A stretch of 64,000 bases of DNA from Lewinellaceae bacterium (GCA_020636405.1 JACJXW010000004.1:2468001-2532000); one strand, 5' to 3'. Shown: positions 8,191-16,980, counted from the stretch's first letter. The notes: generated from the sequence alone by a model not told the origin. Made by a program: numbers and translations.

Positions 8191-10440
8191 TCACTCCGGC
8201 CCGTTTGCCGAATCAACAGCCCGGGCCTGCTGCAGGATAGCCGTACCTTTATCAATCTGTTGGGCAAATCCGGAGAGCACCCCGCTCAGGATGCCTATCT
8301 GTTCCTGTGCCTCTGTGAATTTGCGCTCTTCGATAGCTTCCCGGACGCCGGGCAGCGTTTTGACGCCGTAACCGGTGTAAAAGCCCGGGGCGTAGATGTG
8401 GTGCCGGTACCAGGGGCGGCGAGGCAGGCCCTGGTTTCTGGTTAGTTGTTGTTCAATCGTCTGCAACAACTGGTTGAGCGCCGTTTGCTGCTCGGTATTG
8501 AGGCTGGCTTTCTTCCGTACCTCCTCAAAGGCGCCGGCACTTTTCTTCAGGCTGGACAATGCGTTTTGCAGCGGGGCAAAATTGAAGTAGGGAACCTCCG
8601 GTTTCGGTGCCGGCACGACGAAAGTTTTGGTGGGGTCGGCAGCGGCAGCGTACAACCCTTCCCGGATGAGCCGGTTCTCCTTCTCCGTTTGCTCCCTCAA
8701 TTGGCCTGCCATTTTCATGACCTCTTCTGCATAGGTGGAAACGGTTTCGGTGAATTGCCCGAACTCGAAGGGCAGGACGTCGGCCTCGGCCAACCGCAGG
8801 CTCAACCGGCCGGCAACCTGCGCCAGGGTGATGCCGTACTGAAATCCGGGGTCTTTGAAGCGGGTGTAATGCTCATAGGTGTCGTGGGCAGTATGGTACT
8901 CGCCGCCCCGGCCCTCGCCGCCAAACCCCAGGCTGAAGGAAGCAATGCCCAGGTGCTGGATAAAGGGCGTGTAGTCGGAGCCGGACCCCAGCGCGTCCAG
9001 GCTGAAATCTTTGGGTTCTGGCCTTCCTTCTACCAATTCCCTGGCCCGCCAGCGCTCGTATACGGACATGCCCGTTTGGGGGTCTTTGACGTCCCGGGCC
9101 ACTTCGTTGAAGAACTGCTCGAGGGTATGGGAACCCCCGGCGTCCAGGAAGCCTCGGCTGTTTGAGTCGGTGTTGATGTAAACCACGGCTTTTTGGCGCA
9201 GTTCCCGGGCATGGTGTTCTACCCACTCTGTGGAGCCAAGCAGGGCCGGCTCCTCTGCGTCCCAGGCACAGTATACGAGGGTGCGTTTGGGGCGCCAGCC
9301 GCTTTTGGCCAGTTCGCCCACGGCCCGGGCCTCCTCCATAACGGCCACCATGCCGCTGATGGGGTCGTTGGCGCCATGCACCCAGGCATCGTGGTGGTTG
9401 CCGCGGATGATCCATTGGTCCGGGTAAGCACTGCCTTCCATTTTGGCAATTACGTTGTAGGCGGGCTTTAGTTCCCAGTTGAATTCAAGCTTCAGGTGCA
9501 CCTTTGCCGGGCCGGGGCCTACGTGGTAGGTGAACGGCAGGGCGCCCCGCCAGGACGGCGGCGCCACTTGTCCGCTCAGGGCGGCCAGCAAAGGTTGGGC
9601 ATCTTTATAAGAGATCGGCAGAACCGGTATTTTGGTAAGGGTTGGAGCGTCCTCGCGGGAGAGCCGCTCGGCCCCTTCAACCGCTCCGTAACCCGGCGTG
9701 AGCGGGTCACCGGGGTAGAGGGGCATATCGAGTACCGAGCCCCGCTGTACGCCATACTCATTCTTGAATGCGCCTTCGGGATACACATCCCCCTGAAAAT
9801 AGCCGTCTTCTCTGGGGTCGGAATAGATGATACAGCCGATGGCGCCCTTTTCTGCCGCCACCTTGGGCTTGATGCCCCGCCAGGAACCATAGTAACGGGC
9901 GATGACGATTTTTCCTTTCACATCTACGCCCAGTTTTTCCAGTTCCTCGTAATCGGCAGGAACGCCGAAGTTGACGAACACCAGTTCCGCAGTGACATCT
10001 CCGTCGATGGAGAAGCAATTGTAAGGGGGCAGCATTTCATCCGTTTGAGCACTGTGGGCATCGCCGGCCACCGGTGGTTCTTCCAGTCCGGCGCGGTAGG
10101 AGGTGGGTTCCAGCAACTCCAGCAACCGCAGCTTGGGGGTAGGGAATAACACCTGGAACGTCTCGATCTTCGTATCAAAACCCCATTCGCGGAAGCGGGC
10201 GGCCATGAATTCCGCATTCTGTTTTCCCCAGGGTGACCCTACGTGATGGGGGTGGGCGGCCATGTGCTTCATCCATTCGTCCAGGTTCTTTGCATTCAGC
10301 TGGGCGTCAAATTGTGCTTCCAGTTTTTTCTGAGCGGTGGCACTTTCCTGGCTGAACCCCAATAGCTGCCCCGGAGCGGAGAAGGGCATCAGGAAAAAAC
10401 AGGCGAGAATAAAAAGTGCGGATAATTGTGGCTGGCGCAT
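8191..10440 (-). CDS. Secreted M28-family zinc carboxypeptidase (glutamate carboxypeptidase II-like)
   Basis: A 749-residue exported peptidase. A signal peptide (about residues 1-24) is followed by a protease-associated (PA) domain (about 140-310), the M28 catalytic domain (about 325-560) and a transferrin-receptor-like dimerisation domain at the C-terminus. The zinc ligands and catalytic acids are recognisable: GNHHDAW (His349), NDPISG (Asp359), DAEEPALLGS (Glu396/397), NTDSNSRG (Asp425) and the His in GEYHTAHDTYE. The family removes C-terminal acidic residues from peptides; the substrate here is unknown. A minus-strand promoter (TTG 10512-10510, TATCTTTA 10490-10483, spacer 19) overlaps the end of the upstream gene. 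Confidence 0.92.
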   Translation of the reverse strand: MRQPQLSALFILACFFLMPFSAPGQLLGFSQESATAQKKLEAQFDAQLNAKNLDEWMKHMAAHPHHVGSPWGKQNAEFMAARFREWGFDTKIETFQVLFPTPKLRLLELLEPTSYRAGLEEPPVAGDAHSAQTDEMLPPYNCFSIDGDVTAELVFVNFGVPADYEELEKLGVDVKGKIVIARYYGSWRGIKPKVAAEKGAIGCIIYSDPREDGYFQGDVYPEGAFKNEYGVQRGSVLDMPLYPGDPLTPGYGAVEGAERLSREDAPTLTKIPVLPISYKDAQPLLAALSGQVAPPSWRGALPFTYHVGPGPAKVHLKLEFNWELKPAYNVIAKMEGSAYPDQWIIRGNHHDAWVHGANDPISGMVAVMEEARAVGELAKSGWRPKRTLVYCAWDAEEPALLGSTEWVEHHARELRQKAVVYINTDSNSRGFLDAGGSHTLEQFFNEVARDVKDPQTGMSVYERWRARELVEGRPEPKDFSLDALGSGSDYTPFIQHLGIASFSLGFGGEGRGGEYHTAHDTYEHYTRFKDPGFQYGITLAQVAGRLSLRLAEADVLPFEFGQFTETVSTYAEEVMKMAGQLREQTEKENRLIREGLYAAAADPTKTFVVPAPKPEVPYFNFAPLQNALSSLKKSAGAFEEVRKKASLNTEQQTALNQLLQTIEQQLTRNQGLPRRPWYRHHIYAPGFYTGYGVKTLPGVREAIEERKFTEAQEQIGILSGVLSGFAQQIDKGTAILQQARAVDSANGPE

Positions 10441-10520
10441 GTTATCGGTTTTCGATTAGATGAAAGTGGTGGTTTTGCCTGATAAAGATATCTAATTTTC
10501 AAATGGTTTCAATCAGTAGT

Positions 10521-11741
10521 TCATCCATCCACCATTGCTCCTCCTGCGAGCCATCCGCCCGTCCAGGCTGCCTGAAAATTAAACCCACCGGTGATCGCGT
10601 CGATATTGAGTACTTCGCCGGCAAAGAACAGGCCGGGGAAAAGTTTGCTCTGGAAGGTTTTGAAGTCCACCTCCCTGAGGTCCACCCCGCCGGCAGTGAC
10701 AAACTCCTCCTTGAACGTGCTCTTGCCATTAACCGGGTAGCTGCCCTGGGCCAGCTCTTCGGTGAGTTTGTTCATCGCTTTTTTGCTGAGTTCCGCCCAA
10801 CGGCTTTGTTCGGGTACGCCGGCATAGGCCAGGAGGCTGCGCCACAGGCGGGCCGGCAGGCCGAACTGGGCGTTGGCGTGCGGCTGCTTCCGGGATTCCC
10901 TTTGGCGCAGGTTTTCCAGCTCTTCCCTGACCTGTTCTACGTGGCGGTTCACCCAGTTGACGCGGATGGTAAACTGGTAATTCAGGGCGGCCAACTCGCG
11001 TGCGCCCCAGGCGGAGAGCCGCAGGATGGCAGGCCCGCTCATGCCCCAGTGGGTGATCAGCAGAGGCCCGGTGGCACTTAGCTTGCTGCCCTGTACTTTG
11101 ACTTCCGCTTTCGGAACGGATAGGCCCGGCAGCCCCTCAATGCGCGGGTCTTTGATGTTGAAGGTGAACAGGGAGGGTACGGGGTCGACGATTTGGTGCC
11201 CCAGGCTGGCCAACACCTTCCACATGGCAGGGCTGCTGCCGGTGGCTACCAGGACGGCGGTGGCGGGGTAGGCCTGGCCTTTGGTGTGAATCAGCCAGTG
11301 GCCGCGGCTGCCTGTTGGAGGATCCAACTGGTGTACACGTTGTTGGATCAATACTTTGACCCCCGCCTGGCGGGCAGATTCCTGCAGACAATCGACGATG
11401 GCCTGTGATTTATCGGTAGTAGGGAACATGCGCCCGTCCTCTTCGATCTTGGTGGGTACCCCCCGCTTTTCGAACCATTCGATGGTATCGCCGGTACAGA
11501 AGCGGTTGAAGGGGCCGATGAGTTCCCGTTCTCCTCGTGGGTAGTTCTTGGACAGGTCTTTGGGTACGAAGCAGGCATGGGTGACGTTGCAACGCCCGCC
11601 GCCCGATATTCTAACCTTGCTGAGCACCTCTTTGCCGGCTTCCAGAATGGTGACTTCCGCCTCCGGGGATAGCTCTGCACAGCGGATGGCGCCGAAGAAA
11701 CCGGCAGCGCCCCCGCCTATAATGATGATGTGCTTTTTCAT
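10521..11741 (-). CDS. HI0933/BaiN-family FAD-dependent oxidoreductase
   Basis: A 406-residue flavoprotein of the HI0933 (YhiN/BaiN) family. The dinucleotide-binding GGGAAGFFGAIRCAE lies at residues 8-22 and the family signature KVRISGGGRCNVTHAC follows at about 42-57. The C-terminal ITGGFNFQAAWTGGWLAGG closes the FAD site. Relatives are annotated as NAD(P)/FAD-dependent oxidoreductases, and one member takes part in bile acid reduction, but the role of the general housekeeping member is not settled. A TATCTTCG box on the minus strand at 11754-11747 would place transcription initiation within a base or two of the ATG, suggesting a leaderless transcript. Confidence 0.88.
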   Translation of the reverse strand: MKKHIIIIGGGAAGFFGAIRCAELSPEAEVTILEAGKEVLSKVRISGGGRCNVTHACFVPKDLSKNYPRGERELIGPFNRFCTGDTIEWFEKRGVPTKIEEDGRMFPTTDKSQAIVDCLQESARQAGVKVLIQQRVHQLDPPTGSRGHWLIHTKGQAYPATAVLVATGSSPAMWKVLASLGHQIVDPVPSLFTFNIKDPRIEGLPGLSVPKAEVKVQGSKLSATGPLLITHWGMSGPAILRLSAWGARELAALNYQFTIRVNWVNRHVEQVREELENLRQRESRKQPHANAQFGLPARLWRSLLAYAGVPEQSRWAELSKKAMNKLTEELAQGSYPVNGKSTFKEEFVTAGGVDLREVDFKTFQSKLFPGLFFAGEVLNIDAITGGFNFQAAWTGGWLAGGAMVDG

Positions 11742-11884
11742 GAGGACGAAGATAGCATAGGAAGGGCAATTGGAGAGGGGTTTTTAGAATAATACAGCTT
11801 TTGAGCTTAAAAAGCCAATGAACAGCTCACTTCGATCCAACTCATTATTTTACTATTTTGCGCTTTGGAAAGAAGCAATAATTC

Positions 11885-12793
11885 ATGGCTAATATACCCA
11901 TTGATATTCTCATCAGCCCGGATAGCAGGCAGCCTCTGAAGTGGGAAAACGGCAAGCTACAGGCTACCGGCGACGGCCCGGCATACGAAGTGGAGCGCAG
12001 CGTTCCCATCCTGCTGCCGCAGAATGCCCGCGAAACCTCCAGCCAGGCCGAACAACACGAACGTTTTGGCTCCCGCTTTTTCTATGTGGACCACTATCAG
12101 GCCGATGCCGAGCTGTTCGACTATTTCGAGGAAATGGAGAACGGAGCCTCTATCCACGAGATGCGCCGCCTGCACGAGACGATCCTTTCAGAGGTGCCGC
12201 CGGAGGCCTCTGCTGTTCTGGACGTTGGCTGCGGGAAGGCCTGGGTGGCGCAGCGCCTTTGTCCGACGGGTATTAGTGTTTGCTCAATGGATATTTCAAC
12301 CGTAAACCCTCAGCGGGCGTTGGAGCGTTACCCCTATGATAACCACTACGGTGTGGTGGCCGATGCCTATAACCTGCCCTTCCGGGACGGTGCCTTTGAC
12401 TGCATCATCGCTTCTGAGATCATCGAGCATGTACCTGACCCCGGGGCTTTCATCGGGAGTTTGTTGCGGGTATTGCGCCCGGGCGGAAGCCTTATCATTA
12501 CCACACCCTACAATGAAAAGATACAGTATTCTCTTTGCATACACTGTAACCGGCCGACGCCCCTGAGCGCTCATATCCACTCTTTCACCATGAAAAAGAT
12601 GGAGGCGCTAACTCCTATGGAATGGGTGGGAGGGCGCCGCATTTACACTTTTGGGAACAAGGCCCTGATCCGGTTAAGAATGCACGTTTTCCTGAAGTAC
12701 TTACCCTTCCGCCTTTGGCGCCTGGTGGACCGGTTGGCCAATCAGGTGTTCAAAAAGCCAACGAGAATACTGTACGCCGTCACGCGCAAATAG
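11885..12793 (+). CDS. Class I SAM-dependent methyltransferase with Trm112-like N-terminus
   Basis: A 302-residue protein. Residues 1-45 resemble a Trm112p-like module (ILISPDSRQPLKWENG, then YEVERSVPILLP), but the zinc-binding cysteines of the usual CPxC form are absent. The methyltransferase core follows, with motif I VLDVGCGKAWVAQRL, the acidic motif II (SMDISTV) and the segment FDCIIASEIIEHVPDPGAF, typical of UbiE/Methyltransf_11 folds. A basic C-terminal tail contains several hydrophobic residues. The substrate is unknown. It ends 24 bases before the CRP-like site of the downstream rhodanese gene. Confidence 0.8.
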   Translation: MANIPIDILISPDSRQPLKWENGKLQATGDGPAYEVERSVPILLPQNARETSSQAEQHERFGSRFFYVDHYQADAELFDYFEEMENGASIHEMRRLHETILSEVPPEASAVLDVGCGKAWVAQRLCPTGISVCSMDISTVNPQRALERYPYDNHYGVVADAYNLPFRDGAFDCIIASEIIEHVPDPGAFIGSLLRVLRPGGSLIITTPYNEKIQYSLCIHCNRPTPLSAHIHSFTMKKMEALTPMEWVGGRRIYTFGNKALIRLRMHVFLKYLPFRLWRLVDRLANQVFKKPTRILYAVTRK

Positions 12794-12816
12794 GAGAAGA
12801 GGAATACGCAGTTCGG

Positions 12817-12861
12817 AGTGATAAAGGTCACATTACGCTATAGCATTACTCCCTATCTTTA
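12817..12861 (+). promoter_or_regulatory. CRP/FNR-type activator site and -7 box of the rhodanese gene
   Basis: The palindrome AGTGATAAAGGTCACA at 12817-12832 (GTGA-N6-TCAC) is centred at 12824.5. TATCTTTA at 12854-12861 is the -7 box, 36.5 bases from the site centre to the last base of the box. No TTG -33 element is seen, as expected for an activator-dependent class II promoter. Five other promoters in the window have the same geometry. Confidence 0.7.
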
Positions 12862-12895
12862 CCCCAGTGCTACAAAATCTTCAACTCTAGGTAGT

Positions 12896-13273
12896 ATGAA
12901 TAACAAATCTTGCAAACCCCGGCGTTGGCAAATGCTCAGGCAAAAGCTGAACAATCTCCGGCCGGAGGAATTCGCCCGGGCTCTGCATCAAAAGAATGGC
13001 CCCATCCTGCTAGATGTGCGCACGCCTGAGGAATTTCAGCAGGCACACCTTCCCGGCGCCATCAATATCAGTTACCTCACCCCCGACCTCTGGGACCGCC
13101 TGGAACAACTGGATCGGGAAAGCACCTATTTTGTTTACTGCCGCACCGAGCGCCGGTCAATGCGCGTTTGCATGCTCATGCAGAATGGAGGTTTCCTGCA
13201 GGTTTACAACATGGAAGGCGGCCTTTGCGCCTGGGAGGAGGCCTTCGGGCCGGTAGGAGTGGGGAGCCGGTGA
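12896..13273 (+). CDS. Single-domain rhodanese (sulfurtransferase)
   Basis: A 125-residue rhodanese that can carry sulfane sulfur on a cysteine. The active-site loop is YCRTERRS with Cys82. The CH2A-type ILLDVRTPEEFQQAHLPGAINI at 37-58 and the closing YNMEGGLCAWEEA are complete. An in-frame ATG at 12818 exists, but it would lie inside the activator site and upstream of the -7 box, so the ATG at 12896 is the likely start. A basic N-terminal extension of about 20 residues precedes the domain. The control region places it with the other sulfur genes of the window. Confidence 0.85.
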   Translation: MNNKSCKPRRWQMLRQKLNNLRPEEFARALHQKNGPILLDVRTPEEFQQAHLPGAINISYLTPDLWDRLEQLDRESTYFVYCRTERRSMRVCMLMQNGGFLQVYNMEGGLCAWEEAFGPVGVGSR

Positions 13274-13278
13274 TTAGG

Positions 13279-13348
13279 ATTTGCGATTTTTGATTTGCGA
13301 TGTTTGATTTGCGATGTTTGATTTGCGATGTTTGATTTGCGATGTTTG
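13279..13348. repeat. Five tandem copies of a 14-base repeat
   Basis: The unit ATTTGCGATGTTTG is repeated exactly at 13293-13348 (four copies), with a fifth imperfect copy at 13279-13292 and a trailing partial copy after it. It lies between the rhodanese stop and the Ada promoter. No hairpin terminator is seen here, and an open frame running through it on the minus strand is a by-product of the repeat. Confidence 0.85.
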
Positions 13349-13432
13349 ATGTTCGATGTTCTGGGAGGGGGCGTCAATCTGCACCTTTCACCTCGCACTT
13401 CGCATAATAAAAATTCCCTGTTCATTTCCCGG

Positions 13433-13463
13433 TTGTAGCCTCTGTTCAAGCCGCCTATCTTTG
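13433..13463 (+). promoter_or_regulatory. Bacteroidota-type promoter of ada
   Basis: TTG at 13433-13435 and TATCTTTG at 13456-13463 are separated by 20 bases. The predicted start of transcription is near 13469, 20 bases before the ATG. I see no obvious methyl-Ada binding box. Confidence 0.7.
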
Positions 13464-13488
13464 TGGTATAAAGAACAATCAATATACC

Positions 13489-14550
13489 ATGCAAACTCAC
13501 CACTTGCCCAAAAGAGAAGAAATGTACGAGGCCTTGATCCGGAAGGACAGCCATTTCGAAGGCGTTTTCTTTGCCGCCATCAAGACAACGGGTATATTCT
13601 GCCGCCCTACCTGTACTGCCCGTAAGCCCAAAGCCGAAAATGTTGAATATTTTGCTTCCGTCAAGGAGGCTATGGACCATGGTTACCGGCCCTGTAAAGT
13701 ATGCCACCCCCTTCAAATGGAAGGGCGGGTTCCGGAATGGTTGCAGGGGCTGCTGAAGGAGCTCCGGGAAAATCCGGAGGCGAGGATCAGGGATTCGGAG
13801 TTGCGGAGCCGTGGGGTAACCCCCAGCCGTGTCCGCCGCTGGTTCCTGAAAAACTACAGCATGACCTTCCAGGCGTACCAGCGCATGTTGCGCCTCAACC
13901 AGGCCTTCGGGCAGATCAAATACGGGGAGCGGGTGACGGATGCGGCTTTCCAAAATGGCTACGATTCCCTCAGCGGGTTCGGGGAAGCGTTTAAGAATAC
14001 AACCGGATTCCCGCCCAGCGAGAGCCAGGATAAGGCGCTCATCACCATAACCCGCATGGAGACGCCCCTTGGGCCTATGCTGGCCGGGGCCACACTGGAA
14101 GGTATCTGCCTTCTGGAATTTACGGACCGACGAATGCTGGAAACCCAGTTGAAGCGCTTGAGGAGGTCTCTCAATGCGGAAGTACTACCCGGGAATAACC
14201 CCCACTTCACCGGGCTTTACGATCAGCTGCAAGCTTACTTTTCCGGAAATTTAAAGGCCTTTACCTTACCGCTCGTTCTTCCCGGTACGGATTTCCAGCG
14301 CCAGGTTTGGGCCGCGTTGCAAGCCATCCCTTACGGCGAAACACGGTCCTACCGGCAACAGGCAGAAGCTATCGGCAACCCCGCTGCTGTCCGAGCGGTG
14401 GCCCGTGCCAATGGAGACAACCGCATCGCCATCCTCATTCCCTGTCATCGGGTGATCGGAGCAGATGGCAGCCTGACCGGTTACGGCGGAGGCCTGTGGC
14501 GCAAGCAGCGGCTGCTGGATCTTGAGGGTCATGGTGGTCGATGGAGTTGA
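13489..14550 (+). CDS. ada: Bifunctional Ada: methylphosphotriester repair/AraC activator and O6-methylguanine-DNA methyltransferase
   Basis: A 353-residue complete Ada protein. The N-terminal zinc module has Cys38, Cys42, Cys69 and Cys72 (FCRPTC, then CKVC), where Cys38 would accept the methyl group from phosphotriesters. An AraC-type helix-turn-helix domain follows (about residues 85-180, with MTFQAYQRMLRLNQAF and FGEAFKNTTGFPPSE). The C-terminal methyltransferase has IPCHRVIGADG, with acceptor Cys at about 319. It repairs alkylated DNA and activates the adaptive response once methylated. It stands alone, without alkA or alkB beside it, and has its own promoter. Confidence 0.95.
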   Translation: MQTHHLPKREEMYEALIRKDSHFEGVFFAAIKTTGIFCRPTCTARKPKAENVEYFASVKEAMDHGYRPCKVCHPLQMEGRVPEWLQGLLKELRENPEARIRDSELRSRGVTPSRVRRWFLKNYSMTFQAYQRMLRLNQAFGQIKYGERVTDAAFQNGYDSLSGFGEAFKNTTGFPPSESQDKALITITRMETPLGPMLAGATLEGICLLEFTDRRMLETQLKRLRRSLNAEVLPGNNPHFTGLYDQLQAYFSGNLKAFTLPLVLPGTDFQRQVWAALQAIPYGETRSYRQQAEAIGNPAAVRAVARANGDNRIAILIPCHRVIGADGSLTGYGGGLWRKQRLLDLEGHGGRWS

Positions 14551-14622
14551 TTGCATGGGCCCATGCCACTCCATTGATCCTTTATACCACGAGCTCATCG
14601 AAAAGCAACCCAACCCACTTAA

Positions 14623-16284
14623 TCAACCCCTTTTCCTCGCCACCACCACGTACCGCGTACTCGGGCAGGTATCCGCCCATTCCGGGATCAAATCCAGGCT
14701 ATGGGCGTCGTAGAGGTCTACCTGTCCGCCGAAGGCGCGTTCGAAGTAAGTGCGAATGCGGTGAAGGGGAGGAAGGAACCGCAGGTGCTTGCCGGCGTAA
14801 TTCAACTCCATTTCCCCGTCGCCGAAGTTGATGTTGATGATCTCGCTTTCCTGGAAGGCCCTGCCGTTATCTTCCACCAGGCGGGGCGTGCGCAGGGAGA
14901 TCACCTGTTTGTCGGCGGAGTACATGAGGTTGGGGTACCAGCGGATATGGTCGGGCGTGATGAAATCCCCAATAAAATATCCCCCGGGGCTTACCCTGTC
15001 GGCGGTGCGATGAATGGCTTCCTCCAGGCGGGTGAAGTCGAGATAGTGGAAGACATTGAGGCCGCTGAAGGCGACATCCCATGTTTTTCCTTCGGCCTCG
15101 AAGGCGAGCACATCGCCTACTTCAGCTCTTATCCTGCGGCTGGCCTCCGATACCATGGCCGGAGAGATGTCAATGCCGAACAACTGCTCGTAGGGAACTC
15201 CGAACTCGTCGATCAGCGTACGTTCAACCAGGCCGGTCCCGCAACCCACCGATAACAAGGAATTTCTGGAAAATTCGATGCGGTATTTGTCTCTGAAAAA
15301 TTGGAGATAGCCGCGCATAAAGCTGTCCAGGCAAGGCTGGCAGATCAGGGCATCGTACAATTCGGCGTAGTGGTGGAAGTTATCTTCCGGGCGCTGGGCA
15401 TCTTGTAGTTCACGCTGTAGCTTTGCTGCTTCCTGGAGTTCGTGGTTGAGGTTGCGCCAGTACACGGAGTTCGCCTCGTGGCCGTCCTCATCGACGTTGG
15501 TGTCCAGGCAGCGCAACAGCTGGGCGCGGTGTTTATCCGAATACAAGTCGGCCAGTACCCCTTTCAGCCTTTCCTTGCTGCCGGGCACGTCCACCTCCGC
15601 CATGCGACGGAGGCGCCGGGCCAGTTCTACCATATGGCGCAGGCGCGTGGGGAAATCCGGACGCGGGCCCGGGTCTGTCCATTTTACCTCCTTGTCCGGC
15701 AGCGCATAGAAAACACCGCCATCGACCCGTTGAATAAGTTCGTGTTCCAGGTCGTATACGCGGGCATCCCCGGTGATGTTATCGATGTCTTCCGGGCGGC
15801 CGTATACGTGGAGGGTCATAAAATATTCATCGGTGGGGTTACCCATCTGGTGGACCAGGGTATGGCTGACCCCAACCACGTCGCCGGGCTTGAACTGCGC
15901 TCTCGACAAGGTATAGATCCGCCCATCATCGATGCGGAAAGTGGCGTGCTCCGCCGGGCCGAACACCTGTACCGCTCCCCACTGGGCGTGGCCGTGGTCG
16001 TGAATAGCGGAAAAATCACCGGGTACCCACGACATGGCCATCATCTCGAAATTGCCTTCCTGATAGATCAGCCGCCGTCCGTAGCTATCGGTAGCCGGAT
16101 GGCTGTAATCGGCCCAAGACTCCAGGTCTTCCTGGCGCACACCGGCATCCATTACGATGCGGCGGACCTCCGACGGCTTCCATTCTTTTCTTTCTTCCAG
16201 CTTTTCGACGATATACAATAAAGAGGCAGGCAATAGTTTTTTATCCTTAACGGGTGGTTGAGGAGTAGAAACGGTCTTGGACAT
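14623..16284 (-). CDS. Cysteine/thiol dioxygenase fused to a class I SAM-dependent methyltransferase
   Basis: A 553-residue fusion. Residues about 15-190 form a cupin of the cysteine dioxygenase family: HDHGH supplies His95 and His97, VHQMGN supplies His145, and LHVYGRP places Tyr161 at the position of the conserved Tyr of mammalian cysteine dioxygenase. The Cys of the Cys-Tyr crosslink is replaced, as in many bacterial members. A helical linker (about 215-330) leads to a methyltransferase with SVGCGTGLVE (about 345-354), FGIDISPAMV and the post-motif FHYLDF. The start at 16284 was preferred over an ATG 96 bases upstream, which would overlap the promoter. Divergent from the thioredoxin operon, with its own CRP/FNR-type site. 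Whether both domains act on one substrate is unknown. Confidence 0.82.
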   Translation of the reverse strand: MSKTVSTPQPPVKDKKLLPASLLYIVEKLEERKEWKPSEVRRIVMDAGVRQEDLESWADYSHPATDSYGRRLIYQEGNFEMMAMSWVPGDFSAIHDHGHAQWGAVQVFGPAEHATFRIDDGRIYTLSRAQFKPGDVVGVSHTLVHQMGNPTDEYFMTLHVYGRPEDIDNITGDARVYDLEHELIQRVDGGVFYALPDKEVKWTDPGPRPDFPTRLRHMVELARRLRRMAEVDVPGSKERLKGVLADLYSDKHRAQLLRCLDTNVDEDGHEANSVYWRNLNHELQEAAKLQRELQDAQRPEDNFHHYAELYDALICQPCLDSFMRGYLQFFRDKYRIEFSRNSLLSVGCGTGLVERTLIDEFGVPYEQLFGIDISPAMVSEASRRIRAEVGDVLAFEAEGKTWDVAFSGLNVFHYLDFTRLEEAIHRTADRVSPGGYFIGDFITPDHIRWYPNLMYSADKQVISLRTPRLVEDNGRAFQESEIININFGDGEMELNYAGKHLRFLPPLHRIRTYFERAFGGQVDLYDAHSLDLIPEWADTCPSTRYVVVARKRG

Positions 16285-16315
16285 GTTGGTCTCGAGTTTG
16301 GTTATTAGTACACCC

Positions 16316-16360
16316 CAAAGTTCTGTAATAACTGGCGGATCGGCTGTGACAATCATCACC
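16316..16360 (-). promoter_or_regulatory. CRP/FNR-type site and -7 box of the dioxygenase-methyltransferase gene
   Basis: The palindrome TGTGACAATCATCACC at 16345-16360 is centred at 16352.5. On the minus strand GAACTTTG (16323-16316) is a recognisable though weak -7 box, whose last base is 36.5 bases from the site centre. The predicted start of transcription is near 16310, leaving about 26 bases of leader. Confidence 0.65.
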
Positions 16361-16463
16361 GGGAAAATAGAGCAAAACATTTTCTCTATTAATAGCCTAT
16401 TATTTCTATGGGGTTTTTATGTATTTTGGGTCCCTTCGAGTAAATCCATCCCTGAAATTCCAT

Positions 16464-16508
16464 TGTGACAAGCATCACTGATCATCCACTTTCCCCGTTG
16501 CATCTTTG
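16464..16508 (+). promoter_or_regulatory. CRP/FNR-type site and -7 box of the thioredoxin-YeeE operon
   Basis: The palindrome TGTGACAAGCATCACT at 16464-16479 is centred at 16471.5, and CATCTTTG at 16501-16508 ends 36.5 bases further on. The site is nearly identical to that of the divergent gene (TGTGACAA/GCATCAC core), and the two centres are 119 bases apart. The predicted start is near 16514, giving a leader of about 75 bases. Confidence 0.7.
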
Positions 16509-16588
16509 CACTGTCAATTGCACAAAATGCCTGAACAGAACGGGAATGTGCGCAACGAAAACAGAAAACTGCAATTAAAGAGCATACA

Positions 16589-16909
16589 ATGAAAAAGAAA
16601 GTATCCTTCAAGGAATTGATCAATGGCGACAAGCCGGTCTTAGTAGACTTCTCAGCTGAATGGTGTGGGCCTTGCCGTGCAATGGCGCCCATCCTGAAAG
16701 AAGTGGCAGGAACGATCGGCAGCAAGGCGTCTATCGTAAAGGTCGACGTAGACCAGAACCAGGCTCTGGCCAATCAGTTGCAGATCCATGGTGTACCAAC
16801 CTTTATCCTCTTCAAAAACGGAGAGGTGAAATGGCGCCAATCGGGCATGCAGTCGGCTCATCAACTGGCTCAAGTGATCAACCAGTTTGCAGAAGAGCAA
16901 GTCGCTTAA
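16589..16909 (+). CDS. Thioredoxin
   Basis: A 106-residue classical thioredoxin with the active site EWCGPCRAM (Cys31, Cys34 or close) in VLVDFSAEWCGPC, the conserved cis-Pro in HGVPTFILF and the C-terminal helix. It reduces protein disulfides and can also release sulfide from persulfidated thiols. It is the first gene of a three-gene run with two YeeE-type genes, so a role in sulfur handling is more likely here than general disulfide reduction, though that is inference from context. The CRP/FNR-type promoter lies 80 bases upstream. Confidence 0.92.
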   Translation: MKKKVSFKELINGDKPVLVDFSAEWCGPCRAMAPILKEVAGTIGSKASIVKVDVDQNQALANQLQIHGVPTFILFKNGEVKWRQSGMQSAHQLAQVINQFAEEQVA

Positions 16910-16980
16910 CCAATAGTTTTGCGGGAAGCCATCCGGTGGCTCCACCTCATTTTAGGAACAATTGAAAATCGAATAAAAAT

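Noticed and set aside
12818..12895. Upstream ATG for the rhodanese gene
   Set aside because: It lies inside the activator palindrome and upstream of the -7 box, so it could not be translated from the predicted transcript.
13204..13953. 249-codon minus-strand open frame covering the 14-base repeats and the start of ada
   Set aside because: It is produced by the repeat being free of stop codons and by the reverse of the ada coding frame.
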